Source: Prinia subflava (lineage: Eukaryota > Chordata > Aves > Passeriformes > Cisticolidae). From it: a stretch of DNA of 64,000 nucleotides. The notes below the pieces were generated by a model. It was given only the letters and a program-made list of their open reading frames with translations. It did no database searches and was not told the DNA's origin. The translations under genes were made by a program, and so were the position numbers. Shown one piece after another: positions 48,451 to 60,860 of the stretch. Position 1 is the first letter of the stretch; each line of letters starts with the position of its first letter. The stretch covers positions 9,786,501 through 9,850,500 of the forward strand of contig NC_086259.1 in the NCBI RefSeq assembly GCF_021018805.1, read 5' to 3'.

Positions 48451-49839
48451 CCAATAATACATAATTCATTTTCATTTTATGGAATTTATAAGATGCTGTA
48501 AACTGTCAAGATACAGACTCATCTGCTTCAGCTTCCAACAAAACCCTCCTGCTCATCACCCAACACACGCTGAGCTGCCAAAACTTTTAAGTGGTATATT
48601 CTGGCAGAATAATCCAAAAGCCTTCAACAAGGACTGGTATTTAATTCATTCTTCCAAGCGTGTGAAGTTAATAACTGAATAAATCACTCGCAGCTCTTTC
48701 TGAATGATATAAAACCTGTAATTTATTTACTGAGTGTTACAAATACAGTTAAAACATGTTTTCATGCAAAATGGTTTCTTTTCTTTTTTATTATTGTTAT
48801 AAAACATTTTTTTGTGAACATAGAACATAAATACATATACCCTCAGAATAGAATGCTTAATTCCAAGTCTTAACTGACCATATTCAGTAGAAATTATTTC
48901 CATTATTAGCTACAAACCAAAATAAATCTGAAGACCTATTACAAAAATATTTCTTTAGTAGAGAGGTTACCCTTAAAGCTGGATATTAATTGAAAATATC
49001 AAGGAGTTACCTTTCCAGTCTGACTTGGCCCTTTTAGTTCCTGTGCTGGGCTACATTCTTTACTTACTCGCACTGCCACAACCAAGTTGGAGCTGTCTCT
49101 GAGTAATAAAGGTGAATTGATGGTTTATGAGTTATTCCTCAGTGCTTTGTCTCCTTTACTGTCAATACAACCAACACATAGCAGAGCATCTGGGCATTCA
49201 TGACAGAATTTCCTAAGGCAAGTCTGGGCTTGTGGGGAGAAGAAATTTTTTTATTGAACCAGTCAACAACACAAGAGGTGGGGAATCAGCAGGGATGCTT
49301 TTGACTGATCCTTAAGTTTGAAACAGAAGCGACAAACTTGGAAAGAATATGAAAGCTGAGAATAAATCTAAGTCAATATGCTAATAATAACAAAGGGTAC
49401 CACGATCCAGCACAAAACTTGATTTAGTGATGTCCTTAGACCATCACAGCTAGGACAGCAGTACCATTATGAAAGTTTATAAATCAGTTCCAATTCTTGG
49501 ATTGTTTAGAGATGAGGGGGTTTCCTACTGCTTTTTGTGCCATTTGTGAAATACTCAGGGCTGCAGATAAGAAAAAACATTAAATAATTGGACCAAGATA
49601 CTCCAGACTGTACTGTCCACTACAAATCCTGCTGAATACAAACTGTACCAAAGATATTGCAATGCCTGCTTGTTTCACTGGCTCAACACACTTAAACTTC
49701 AAACTCCTGCCCTGCAATGTACAGGTTTGCAAAGCGGAGACTATCAAGCTGCCATAAAGGAGAACAGATGATTCTCTTTGACAAGTGCATTTCTGTACTA
49801 ATTGTTTCCAAGGCCTAGCTGGGAAGGTTGGGTTAGAAA
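48451..49839. other. Non-coding stretch
   Basis: AT-rich unique sequence; short chance frames only. Confidence 0.5.
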
Positions 49840-50010
49840 GCACTGAGCAGACTTCGTGCCATGGTTGGGAACAATCATACAGTGCTCTGACGGGTTCCCA
49901 GCTTATTCAGCCAGGGTGACTTAGAGCTGCCTTCAATTATTCCAAGGTCTGTTGTGTCATCTGGCCACTCGGTGTAATGGAAACACAGATTTGTACTGTT
50001 CTCTTTCCTC
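49840..50010. promoter_or_regulatory. Candidate conserved non-coding element
   Basis: Contains ACTTCGTGCCATGG, GAACAATCATAC (SOX-like), CTCTGACGGGTTCCC, TTCAATTATTCC and CCACTCGGTGTAATGG. Three retained CpGs in otherwise CpG-poor DNA. A minus-strand 87-codon frame ends just before it. Function inferred. Confidence 0.3.
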
Positions 50011-50540
50011 TCAGCTGTAGCAGACTGAAAACTGAATACAACTCCACAGAGATCACTTTAATACTTAAGAGAGAAAAATAAAATTCGATGTTAAACTACC
50101 ATATGGTGTCATGTTTCCAGTTCAATTGATAATACATGAAGCAGCTACTCATCAGCAGCACTGGCAGCAACCCTGCACTGCCCTCCTGCACCATCCTGAA
50201 TGCCTGGGTTTTGAGCAGCTTCACCAAGGCTCATGTTCTGTAATATTTACAGAGAGGAAAATGAAGGCACAGAAATAGCAGGTTGTTTTACATGGAACAC
50301 TAAAACTGAAACCAAATCTTGAGCTCTTTGTGTCGTGTACCTCACCAACAACCTTTCCCCTGTAACTCTGACCTCACATAGCAAGCCATCAAAGATACAT
50401 TACTCGCTATTTAATGGCAAAAGTCCATCTGTATACATAAAACCTGCAAGAAATAAGTATGTCACTCTCAAGTTACCCTTTATCTATTTACCCTTTTTTA
50501 GTTTGAAATGACAACATCCTTGTATTTGTCATATTGTTAA
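50011..50540. other. Non-coding stretch
   Basis: Unique sequence, nothing recognised. Confidence 0.45.
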
Positions 50541-50670
50541 AATCTGACCTTTGATCCCAGGGGTCATTGCACTCCCCGAGGTCATCTGCCCATCTGATTA
50601 ACACATTCCATAATTTTGGAGGTGGCCAGTTTAGTGGTCTATCCCATTAATCATGGCACTAGAAGCAGCA
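50541..50670. promoter_or_regulatory. Candidate element with clustered nuclear-receptor half-sites
   Basis: TGACCTTTGATCC (50545-50557) is one or two bases from an ideal DR1 (two AGGTCA half-sites spaced by one) on the minus strand. GGGTCA (50561-50566) and AGGTCA (50579-50584) follow on the plus strand. Four half-sites therefore lie within 40 bases. CTGATTAAC, CCATTAATCATGG and a CpG-containing CCCCGAGG lie close by. This suits COUP-TF/NR2F, RXR or HNF4-type factors. Spacing and sites are visible; occupancy is inferred. Confidence 0.38.
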
Positions 50671-50999
50671 TGAAAAAACCACTGAGGTTATCAAATCCCC
50701 ACAGGAGATTAGGAAGTTAGATAAGCACATGAAGTTTAACAAACAAAAAGTACATGGACAAACCAAAAGGCATTCAAGGCCTGAAACCTGACACAAGCAA
50801 AGCAGCATGAGAAAAACAAACACCAGAGACTTTTTCTACTTCTTGTTTTTCCCCTAGTAGTTTTCATAAAACTCTGATATTTTCTTTTGTAGGTAACACA
50901 CATTTTAAGTCAGAGGAAAATGAGAAATTATTTTAGGTTTTAGCACTACCCAAACTCACAGTACCATACAGAGCTCAGAAAAAACTCACATGAGAGGAG
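50671..50999. other. Non-coding stretch
   Basis: Unique AT-rich sequence, nothing recognised. Confidence 0.45.
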
Positions 51000-51390
51000 T
51001 GACCAGCATGGGACACAATAGCATCAAACAATCATCAACATGGGCAGTTATCAAGGAAATGATCAAGAGTGCTGAAGCTTGGACAGCTTGTGAATTAATA
51101 GCCAAGAGGACAAAATGCATTTCTCATTATGGGCCTTTTAATATTGTTTATTACAGAGTAAATAAATATAATGACATCGGTGAAAATGAACTAGAATCAG
51201 CCTCATATAATCACTATTATCCTGAAAATAAGGAAAGTTTTGGATTTGGCCACTTTGCTGTCCAGGAGAGTTGTCCAGCACTTCCAACTCTTCCCTGGTC
51301 TTTCCTTCACCCATTTTTACAGAGCAAGAGCTGGCACCTGGTTACTGCATGTCCAGCTGCTATCAAAGTGAGATTTTACTTGACAGCTTG
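51000..51390. promoter_or_regulatory. Candidate conserved non-coding element
   Basis: Repeat-free sequence with AACAATCATCAAC, GGCAGTTATCAAGG, AATGATCAAGAG, GAATTAATAGCC and TTTAATATTGTTTATTAC. A 133-codon plus-strand frame (50990-51391) spans it. Its translation shows no domain, and the long frame may simply reflect a sequence low in stop codons. A coding exon cannot be ruled out. Confidence 0.3.
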
Positions 51391-52400
51391 AACAAATGCA
51401 GCAGCTGGATTTGAAGAGAGACAGTGTCAATTGTCTCACATGATTGGTCTTTCTTTGCATTTCTTAATCTAATATAAAAATGAAATTCCCATCCTAGTTC
51501 CTGGAATAGCCACTTCCAATCCTGGAATTTCTGTTTTAAATTAAGCACTCCATTTATTGAAATGTATTGATTTCTCATGAAGAATTATATTCCAAATAAA
51601 AATGGTATTGAAAGAAATCCCATTAAATTAATTTTCAAAATATCTGCTTTATAATCAACCAAATCCTGGTATTTTCCTTTAGAGAGCAGTAACACATACT
51701 TTCATTGTATGCATTTATCATTACTTTTATATATCTATGTAGGAGCAATGTTATGATCAAATACTACTACTGACACATTATAGCTGAATATGTCATTTAA
51801 CACACCTTGAAAAGCCTGACATTATGTAATATTAGGCTGTCATAATTCCACTGCCTGTGAAATGTTACAGGATTACAATAAACAGATTACAATTTTTTAG
51901 ATTTAAAATAGTTTAAAATTTTATTTATTTAGTTCTGGTTTGAACTACTTCATCAACGTTTCTAAATGAGAAGCATAATTCGTGAGTAAAAAGGAAATAA
52001 ATTTTCACCTTGTATTCATTATGCATCGTATCTTTGTCTTGCTGTGAAATTTAAAATTCAATAAAGTAACAAAAAATAGTTAAAGAATTATTTCTCAAAA
52101 TACATTATTTAGATATTGTCTTTTTAATATTTAAGTATATAAAATTAATATAATGCTAAGAAAAAAGTTTGTGGAAATAGCTTTTGCTAATGTAAAGTTA
52201 TTATTTGAGTTTTTCTAGTTCTTTTCCCTAGACCTGCAGTTATTAGCATGAAAGAAATAAGCATGGAATAGTAAATATTCCAAACAAAATAACTTTATTT
52301 CCACAAGAAAGCAATTTTTTTTTTTTACTTCCCAATATGGACTTTGTATTTTACAAAGTGTAAAATTTTTTATAAAATGTCAGGAGGGCTGTCAGGTCCA
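51391..52400. other. Very AT-rich non-coding stretch
   Basis: From about 51840 to 52400 the sequence is exceptionally AT-rich, with many TTTAAAAT and TATTTA words. It includes a small perfect inverted repeat ACTTTGTA TTT TACAAAGT near 52341-52359. Matrix-attachment-like in composition; no direct support. Confidence 0.4.
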
Positions 52401-52978
52401 GAGGAATGATCTTGCAACTCAAAGGTAACTAACTGGTTGTGAGGAAAAAACAACCAAAAAAATATCTATCCCAATCTCCAAACTTCAAACCTCAAAGCAG
52501 AAATCTATTTATCTTTCTGTTTCTATTTAGCACCATTGTGTTTCCCACCTCTTAATCCATTCTGATTGAAAGCTAATGATTACAAGGCTTTAACAAAAAA
52601 GAGATTTAAATTTGTGTCATCAGTTTTGAATGTTTAACTGTTAGCTCTCATAAAAATACAACTTGTGTGAAAATGAGAGGGAATTTATCAGATCAGATGG
52701 AGATTGAACAGAAAATTTCCATCTACTTTTTTTATCATCTCAATTTACTTTCAAGACATGCTGGTGCACTGACCAAGGCCTGTGTGAAACACATCCCCCA
52801 TCCGTGGCTAAACATTTAATTGAGGTTTACAAAGAGGTTTAGGATCTGGGTCACCTGACAGACAGAAGAGATAGAAAGCACTGTAGATAGAAGCAACAGC
52901 AAATAGTTCCATTTCTCTATAAGATTAGGAGGAGGTTTAAGCTGCTTGAAGCATGCTTGCAAACTTTATCTGACATGG
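52401..52978. other. Non-coding stretch
   Basis: Unique sequence with moderate complexity at 52790-52910 (AACATTTAATTGAGG, GGGTCACCTGACAG). No gene or repeat recognised. Confidence 0.4.
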
Positions 52979-52991
52979 CAGGAGGGGGCAG
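52979..52991 (+). promoter_or_regulatory. CTCF-like core motif
   Basis: CAGGAGGGGGCAG agrees with 12 of 13 positions of the CTCF core CASYAGRKGGCRS. The upstream extension matches poorly. Orientation is plus. Such sites can anchor chromatin loops, but a single motif match in 64 kb is expected to include false positives. Confidence 0.3.
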
Positions 52992-53439
52992 TTACAAGCA
53001 GGATTCTTTAGAGGGTCCCAGTATTTTCAGCCTGGTCTGAAATACCTGCTTTACTCCTCACTACACTAACAAAGTCAGTTACTGACCCTCATATTGAATC
53101 TCATCTCTCTATTCTCAGACCAATAGGTAAATAAAGTGGATTACCCCACTAATCCCAACACTACTATTAAATCTTTCTTTATAAAAATATGGTTAACTTA
53201 GTTTTCTCTTTAATGAATTAATCTGTCAGATATTAAGAGAAAAATACTTTCCTTTCTTGTTCAAAGGAGGATGAGGCAATTTAAATAAAAAAACTGCATC
53301 AGAAGTTTTGAATGATACTTCTGTGATATATTTAAACTGACAATGGTTCCATCTCTCCCATGCTGAGAAGATGCTCATATTTAACAATGCAAATGGAGAA
53401 TTATGATTGTTATCTAAAGTAGGGGCACAATTAAAGAAA
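52992..53439. other. Non-coding stretch
   Basis: Unique AT-rich sequence; nothing recognised. Confidence 0.45.
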
Positions 53440-53595
53440 ATGAGATTTGTTTATGGAACAACATTGGCTTGGTTTTTTCTTAGTTACTAATCATGAGTTT
53501 AATTTTTAATGGAAAAGCATTGCTAGCACAATTAGCACTCAATTTACATGTGCATCCATAGACCAAATTAATTAAATTTTATTGATGCCTAGTTG
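53440..53595. promoter_or_regulatory. Candidate conserved non-coding element
   Basis: Contains GGAACAACATTGG, TTACTAATCATGAG, GCTAGCACAATTAGCAC and AATTAATTAAATTTTATTG. Homeodomain TAAT/ATTA words are clustered at near-regular spacing. CAATTAGCAC resembles the CTAATTAGCAC sites at 8580-8595. Compositional evidence only. Confidence 0.3.
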
Positions 53596-56500
53596 CTCTT
53601 TAAAATGCTTTCCAAATGCCTTCAAATTGATTTTAAATGGTTGATAGTGAAAGTCAGTATGTTCCTGGTAGTAACCCTACTGATTTTCATAGACATGTAC
53701 CTTCCATACTGCAAGCATTCACTGCTTTCCCCTTGGTGTCTGAGAACGTGTTCACTGCTGGGGAACAGAGTATTTGGGAAAAAGTTATGCCATGAAATGC
53801 AAAATGTCAGAATTAGAGTTTCTGATGAGGACCTACTCTTCCCTCTTTCTTAAATGATCTATTATTTATATTTTTAAATTATTCTCCAACAGATGTGCTG
53901 GTGTCATTGCAGTGTTCTCCCAGCTAAGGGATGAATGAGTTCATCCTTGTTGACTGCCTTGTGAACCTTCAAGACAGAAAATTGTTATTGCTTCTGTTTT
54001 GTGTTTGAGGAACTGAGCCATAGACATCAAGAAACTGATTTTAGAACTTTGGACCACAGGAGGAATTTGTAGTAGATTTTAGCACTAAGTGACTTTCCTA
54101 AAGCCACAGAGTAGGTCCCAACTGTGATTGTTTAAATTTAAGCACAGTGTGCTTGTCAAAACCCTTGACTGTGTTTTTTATTAAATTAACCGTATCAATT
54201 TTCTCTATTTTTGCTTCTTTTTCATATTTTACTATTATTTCTGTTAATGTGCTCTTCATAGTTCTCTGGGTGGTGGAAGGTTTCTGCTTTATTTTTTAGC
54301 CAGGGGGTGTGTATTTCTGTCATGCCCCATTATGACAAGAGCCAATAGTTAAAACCTTCTCTTGGGCTCTGTGGGAGGCTGATTTCCATGACATCCTTTA
54401 TCCTCTGAGTGAGCACCTGCTTAGCCTGATTATTACCTTGGTCTTTCTTACCTAGATTATATCTAATGTGAAATGCTACTTCAGCTACAATATGAAAAAA
54501 TAACTGTCTACCTGTCTCATAAATATGTTTTTAGCAATTACATTTGTTACAAATATTTTTAACACATACTGAGTTTCACTGGATTATAAATTAGTCTAAA
54601 AGTCTAGCTTTTAGTCATACTTCATAATTAGCTTTTATTTATACAGTTTATGTATTTTTTAAAAGCCAGGAAAGTGTATGAATGTGCGTTCATATATATA
54701 TTTTATAAATGTAATATTACCAAGAGACAATTCAAATGTTATAAACCTACATTCGCAATTTAATGAAAAAACATTTTTCTAAATTGAGTATAACATTAAA
54801 GCCTCTAACAAATACTATCCAGAGGATTCTACACAATGATTTTTCATTCACTTAACATTGTGATTTAAACAATATTAACTATCATATCATTTCATGTTAA
54901 CAGAAAGACAATCAAGATGAAATCTTAATTACTAAAGAACTGTCAAGAGACATTAACAATTTAATACTGAATTTTATAAAAGTAATGATTGTCCTATTAC
55001 ATATGCTGTAATTTCCCTTTCCTGACTGCTCTAATAGTTTCCTCACTCATTAAACACTTATTTTCTCACTACCTGCCAGCAGTTTCATAGGTGGCCTCAT
55101 TTAAGGAAATTGAAAGAATATGAAAGAAGATAATATGAAGGAAAAATTACAGCTGAAAAGAATTATAAATGTAAAATACAAACCCAGGTTACTTTGTAAG
55201 ATAGACTACATATACATAGTACAGCTGCATTTGAGAAATGTTTAAAGGGGTAATGAATTAAGGAAGAAGCTGATAAAGTAATATATATAATTTTTTTCCC
55301 AAGAAAAGAACTTTTATGTGTGCACTTGATCTGTTCCTTGAGATACAAATCTAACACTAGCTTGCCACAACAATGTGAATATAAAATATAGAAAAGAAAA
55401 AATGTACAGTTTTCATATTGAAAACTGGTGTCAATGTAAAATCAATCATTTAGACAATTAATTTGTTTCCAGGTTAGTTTTCTGTGCTATTGAAAGAAGG
55501 CTGAAATGACTCTCCAAATGTCACAGTCCAAACTTGCTTCACAGTGACATAGGTGAATGTCTGGTGAAAGCAGGAACAAGAATCCTTTCATTAAAAGCCA
55601 CTTGGGAACAGAAATATTAATTCTTTAAATGAGATATTAATCTCAGCATTGTCAATAATTTTCCCACTAAAACATATTTTACCCCCACTAAGGGAAAATC
55701 AGGAAATCCTTGTCTTTTCAGACCATACAAAATTTTAATCTAGGAAGGTCCTTCAGCATGCCCTGAAGTGTAGTCAGATGCAAACAGCTCCCAAACCAGT
55801 GAGGACTATCCTGGATAATTACCTACATTGGGAGGAATACCTTTGAATAATTACCCTGCTCGATTCAGAACAGAGGCTTGGATGTGTTTACCCTGCAAAT
55901 CCAGAGAGTGATGGAGAACAGAATGCACATGCACATATCCACAAGATTGAAAGGTTTCATTTCATCCCAATAAAATCAGTAGCATTTTTTTAAGCTTTGG
56001 TTTCATCAAATAGGCAGCAAAATCCCATTACAGTGCAGGTTTTAATTTTTTTTTTTTAAGGAAAACTGATAAAAAAAAAATATTTATGGAATCTTTATTG
56101 TAAAAAAAAACCACATTGAAATTTATTAATTTTTAGGGGTTTCTTTCAGAGTAAGTATGGAAAAAGAGAACAATTCCTCAAAATGTAACAACTATAGAAA
56201 AAAAGAAGGAAAAATCCTACAATTTTTTTTTCTAAACTTAAGATAAAGAGGAATTGCTGGCTTATATAATTTTCCTTAAGATCACTGAATTAAAAGTCTC
56301 AAAACTCCAGCAATGTTCTGCTCAGAATCAATCACCTTAAGGATCCCTTGAGTGGGCTGGTGTTCAGGTAACTGCTCTCAGGAATGAGTTTGCTGAGGCT
56401 GAGTCTGTTCCTTGCCCACCCTTCCAGTGCAGGAGATAAATCAGTGTTCTCACAACTGCCACCAGCCCAACACACCATGCGTGTTTGAATTGTACAGGAC

Positions 56501-58279
56501 CAAACTCTGGCTGCCTTGGCAAGATGAATTTGCAGATCTCATTTCCAGACGAGATTGTGTTTGAGACTAGGAAACAGAAAATGTATCTGAAGTGCTGAAA
56601 AACCCCAGACACAATGCTCTAAGTGTGCCCAAGAGGAACCTAAAGCTGAAAGACCTGCTTGGAATTCATATGGTGTGAGCTGAGAATTTAAGATCTGGGT
56701 CATCAGATAATCATCAAGGTAGAATCTAACTGGCTTTTAGGGTTTAGGAAAGATTTTCCTTTTTTCCATATGGAGATTATGGCACTGTCATGCTGTAAGA
56801 GGGCTTGTGCAGTTTGTTCACCTACTTCTGAAGCCCCTGGTCAGACAGAAGATAATGGCTCACAAATACACTGGGTTTAATTTAGGACACTGGATAAGCA
56901 CTCTAAAATTTCTGCAGACTTGTCAACAGACATCCTCTACAGATGCTCTATTCTGTTATCTTTAATCTGCACCAACCTTTTATACTGACATTTTAAATAA
57001 GGACCAATGCCAGCAGAAATGAGAGCAGGTTCAAGGGCTTTAATCAAGCTGGAGCCACTCATGGGTTGCAAACCCCATCAGCTGGGTTCTGCCCTCAGAG
57101 GGCTTCCAGTACAGCTAATCTCCATTTCTCCACTACTTCCAGGGCTCATGGTGCCAACCTCTCCTTCTCCCAGCTGCTGATGGAATCTGAATGGAGTGCC
57201 TAGCTGTAATCCAACAAGTATATCTGAAAAGGTGTCATATTTTTTTTAGAAAGAGGAATGATCCTTACACAGACAGTTGTAGAACAAAGTTAAAGCTCCT
57301 CAAACAGCTACTGAGTGCTCAAGTCTCATACAGTCGGATGGAAATGCTATGGGACAGCAAGTAGGATAATGTGGAATTGCCTGGCAGTTGTAAGTCACTG
57401 TCAAATTCCTAATTCTATTTGAACGTGAGGTTTTGGCACTTAATTTCAATCCCAAAATAATAAAAGCCCATAAGATGAATTTGTGGAGTATTTCAGCACT
57501 TAGCATTCACTGTAAACAACTTGCTACACAAGCATATTCAATATGAATTAAAATGTTTGTGTTTCTGCATTTTCCTGTTTAGAAATTTTCCTTTAAATTG
57601 GGATTTATTGGTATTCCAGTTCCAAGCCAACAGAACAATATTAATATTCTTACAGGGATGTGTGAGTAAAAGTAATCACTAATAGCACTGAGAGAATATC
57701 AGTAACTGTCATTCAGGAAAGTTCTTCCCCTTCCCCCTTGCATCCCCCAGATTTAAGTTCCTCATCCTCTTTAAAGTGGGATTTAAGGCCCATCCACACA
57801 TCTTCCATTCTAAAGACAGGCCTGTGCTTCATGGTGTCATTGTATCTCCCATTACTGCTTAATATTGCAGCAGCACCACAGCTCCTGGTGACTGGCAAGA
57901 AGAAAGTTTAAGGATTCTCTCATTTCACTGTGCAAGAATTGAATTAACACAGCACAATGAGCTCTTTGTGCAACCTCATCTTTCTCAAATATTCACAAGA
58001 AATACTCAAAACCAAAATGTTCACAAGATCCTTGCCTGATATGACAGCCTCTGCTCCATTTTGAAATATCTCACCTCATGCAAGGCTTAGGACGCTTTCA
58101 CCTCTCAAATGGGGAAAATATGGTAGAGAAAGTGAACAATTGCACTTTTGCAAAAAGGAACATTGCATCTAAAAATGTAACAGAGACAGCCTACTGTAGA
58201 GTAAATTCAGCCTTTACTGAGAAAATCTGGGTTTCAGATTTTAGACTCCATTATTATCCATCTGTTGTACTCAGTTATC
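53596..58279. other. Non-coding stretch
   Basis: Mostly AT-rich unique DNA, extremely so at 54500-54980. Frames such as 53593-53853 (plus), 56364-56612 (minus) and 57300-57506 (minus) have no domain. A T run (56050-56059) and A runs (56071-56110) are low complexity. No repeat family was recognised. Confidence 0.5.
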
Positions 58280-58540
58280 ATTAACTTAGTGTTTGTCAAG
58301 ATCCATTAAGGCCAATTAGCACGTCAACAAGCACAGATAATTCAGTTAAATGTCCATCTGAAGCCCTTCATACATGGTGTTCCTGAGCATGCACTGAAGG
58401 CAGCAGCAGGGACAGGCATGAGTGCCTCCACATCGGTACCCGCTTCATTAATGCTGACCTGGAAGTGACATTCATACAAAACACTATTTGAAATTTGGAT
58501 TATCAATCATTGGAGGAACTCTTAGCTTATGTGAATACTT
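58280..58540. promoter_or_regulatory. Strong candidate conserved non-coding element
   Basis: Dense unique sequence: AGGCCAATTAGCACGTCAAC (NFY-like CCAAT overlapping a homeodomain ATTA and followed by ACGTCA), AGATAATTCAG, GAGCATGCACTGAAGG, CATCGGTACCCGC, TTCATTAATGCTGACCTGG and GGATTATCAATCATTGG. Four CpGs are retained. The GGATTA core fits OTX/PITX-class factors. Conservation was not checked. Confidence 0.4.
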
Positions 58541-59379
58541 ATGAAGACAAATGACATAAAATAAAACCATGGATGACAGGAAATAAGTGCTTCAGTGTTG
58601 TTTCAACCATAATATTGAAGGATGTTAGCCAGATGAAACTGGTGAATTAATTAATACCTTTTATTAGAGTGCCAGTATAGATAGGAAGAAGCAAGGGAGG
58701 ACCTCTGGAAACTGAAGTTATAAAAAAAGACCTCGAACCACCAACCAAACAAAACTATCCTCACCCACCAAACCATCCCCCAAGCTCCCCAGTTTACAAG
58801 ACTGGGAAATTTCACATATGCCTAAAGCAGTTATTTCAATAATATTTTGTGAATCCAGCTAAGTGAGCCACTAAGATCATCCACAAACATGCAATAATAC
58901 AGTTTACACTATGTGAACAAACTTAACTGAGATGCCAACTGCTTCTTTTGGGTTGCCTCCAGCTAAATGGATTAATACTTTGCTTAGTAGGAATGCATTC
59001 TACTTAAATTTTCTTTAAAGACCTCATATCAGTCACGTACCTCTAGTTTTCTTATCTGCATGGAATAGAGCATATCAGTTAAATCCTGAGTATTTGAATA
59101 GATCAGCACTACTTCAGGTGTGGTGTTTTTCATTTAAGAAAAACACGTTCTGGCAATTTCAAAAATTGCACTGTAATACATTCCTAAGCTTCCTTGGATC
59201 CATTTGAACAGAATTACTTTACCCTTTCCAAGATAAAGATAGCATGATGGAAGGCCCTAGAGATCAATCAAAGCCCTGAAGGACTTGAATTTTGTTTCAG
59301 TTTTGGTTTTCTCTCCATCTTAGCCGTACAATTCCCAGCTTGGACTGCAGTTACAAGAGGAAGAAAGAGAAAAGGTATC
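58541..59379. other. Non-coding stretch
   Basis: AT-rich unique sequence, with a short C-rich patch at 58740-58795. Nothing recognised. Confidence 0.45.
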
Positions 59380-59570
59380 AAAATCCCCCTAGCTGCTCTT
59401 CTTGGATGTGCTGGGCCTCAAATGGTTAATACTTTATAGAGCACATTTCTACAGTAACAGACTGTGTGGGGCAATGTAATACATTCCAATATACACACCT
59501 TAACAGCTGCAAATCTCAAAACTATTCCACAGTGCTGAACAATTTTTACATTTGCTCTTATTTTTTTCAA
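59380..59570. promoter_or_regulatory. Weak candidate conserved non-coding element
   Basis: Contains AATGGTTAATACTTTATAG, GGGGCAATGTAATACATTCC, CCTTAACAGCTG and GCTGAACAATTTTTAC. The TGTAATACATT stretch is a near-palindrome. Compositional evidence only. Confidence 0.25.
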
Positions 59571-59676
59571 GAGTGATTTTTACCTAAATCCAATAATCCA
59601 TCCGTGCAGATTTTGTTTCCAAGTAGGAAAAAATATGCCAAGAACAGGAAGAAAACATTGAAAAAGGCACTTGAAT
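59571..59676. other. Non-coding stretch
   Basis: Nothing recognised. Confidence 0.4.
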
Positions 59677-59730
59677 ATTTAGAAATGTTACTGTATTTAG
59701 AAATGTTAATGTACTTAGAAATGTACTCCT
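59677..59730 (+). repeat. Tandem repeat, 18-bp unit x 3
   Basis: Three adjacent 18-bp units: ATTTAGAAATGTTACTGT (59677-59694), ATTTAGAAATGTTAATGT (59695-59712) and a diverged third unit beginning ACTTAGAAATGTACT. Units one and two differ by one base. A slippage minisatellite. Confidence 0.85.
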
Positions 59731-60300
59731 AAGATTTTGGTATTTACACCCAAATCTAAATCAAATTTTACCTATGATATATCTTCAAATCTAATTATCT
59801 GATTTTTTGCTAAAACTTAAATTTGTACTAAACCACTTTCTGACTGAGCGCCTCTCTTCTATTTCTGTGCCATTAAATTGCTTAAAAAACCTTTTTGTTA
59901 AAATGGTCTGCAACAATATAAAAGCTTAAATTAATTATTTCATTAACCTAGCTGTGGTTTAATTTGCTTTTTACACAGAAATTCTAATAGAAAAACTTGT
60001 TTTCCTGATTCAGAGTTTGCATGTTATCTGCTCTAGAAGGAGACTTTAAAATTAGTGGAAATACAACTGAGATAAGAGATACACAGACTGAATTTGCCAT
60101 TCTTAGAGCACAAATGACACTTGAGAAGAATTGTGTGCAGTTATAACACTATGACTGAAAGTAGGAGAGTATATTTTAATTCAGCCAGAATTTAACTGAC
60201 AAAAAAGAAAATCAGTGAGCCTTATGACATAAAGGAACCAGCAAGAGTTACAGGAGAAAAAATTATTTGGAGGCTCACAAAGTATCACTACAAAACCAAT
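59731..60300. other. Non-coding stretch
   Basis: AT-rich unique sequence; nothing recognised. Confidence 0.45.
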
Positions 60301-60306
60301 AACCCC

Positions 60307-60322
60307 AGGTCACACCTGTGGT
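60307..60322 (+). promoter_or_regulatory. T-box / E-box composite motif
   Basis: AGGTCACACCTGTGG contains TCACACCT, the T-box half-site, overlapping CACCTG, an E-box of the type bound by ZEB, SNAI and TCF4. It immediately precedes the poly-T tract. A motif match only. Confidence 0.2.
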
Positions 60323-60336
60323 AGAGCACTTTTTTC

Positions 60337-60354
60337 TTTTTTTTTTTTTTTTTT
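60337..60354 (+). repeat. Poly-T tract
   Basis: Eighteen uninterrupted T residues, with further T runs on both sides. No retroelement body was recognised next to it. Confidence 0.9.
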
Positions 60355-60499
60355 CTTAAAAGCATTTGTCTCCTTTTTTATTTATTTTTTTAATGGGAAC
60401 TTCAGAGGCAGTTGTTAAACTAAAAACATCCCTTTAAGGTTTGGGATGAAACTATCAAAATCTTCCTTACTGTAGAGCAATATTACATTTCCCCCCTTG

Positions 60500-60860
60500 C
60501 AGACTTATTTCATAAAAACGTCAGCTATTAAGTTAACATTATTTAAAGGGGTTTAGTTTGTAGTTACTGAATGCAACCTAAGCTATATCCATAAAGGTCT
60601 GACATTGATCCTTGGTTGTATAAAACATGATACAGAGAGGCACTAAATAAATAATCTGTATACTGCTTCCAAAGCATCTCTATTTATCACTGCATTAATG
60701 ATAAGGATCTGATTTAAAGTGAACCCTAGCGAGGGTCAAATCCGAGCACAAGCTGTAATATGATCTGCAAGAGTGCTGATAACCTGAAACAATATGAAGA
60801 AACCCTGTCAGATAAATAAAACAAAGCAGTGGTCCATTAAACAGCTCAGAGAGATGCCAA
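60500..60860. promoter_or_regulatory. Strong candidate conserved non-coding element
   Basis: Repeat-free, motif-dense sequence: TTTATCACTGCATTAATG, GATAAGGATCTG (GATA plus GGATC), AACCCTAGCGAGGGTC (interrupted near-palindrome ACCCT AGCG AGGGT), AAATCCGAGC, CTGATAACCTGAAACAATATG and GATAAATAAAACAAAGCAG (forkhead/SOX-like). CpGs persist in AGCGAGG and TCCGAGC. This is one of the least random-looking stretches in the window. Function is inferred. Confidence 0.42.

Noticed and set aside
50990..51391. 133-codon frame, plus strand
   Set aside because: No domain or exon border; sequence composition fits a non-coding element better.
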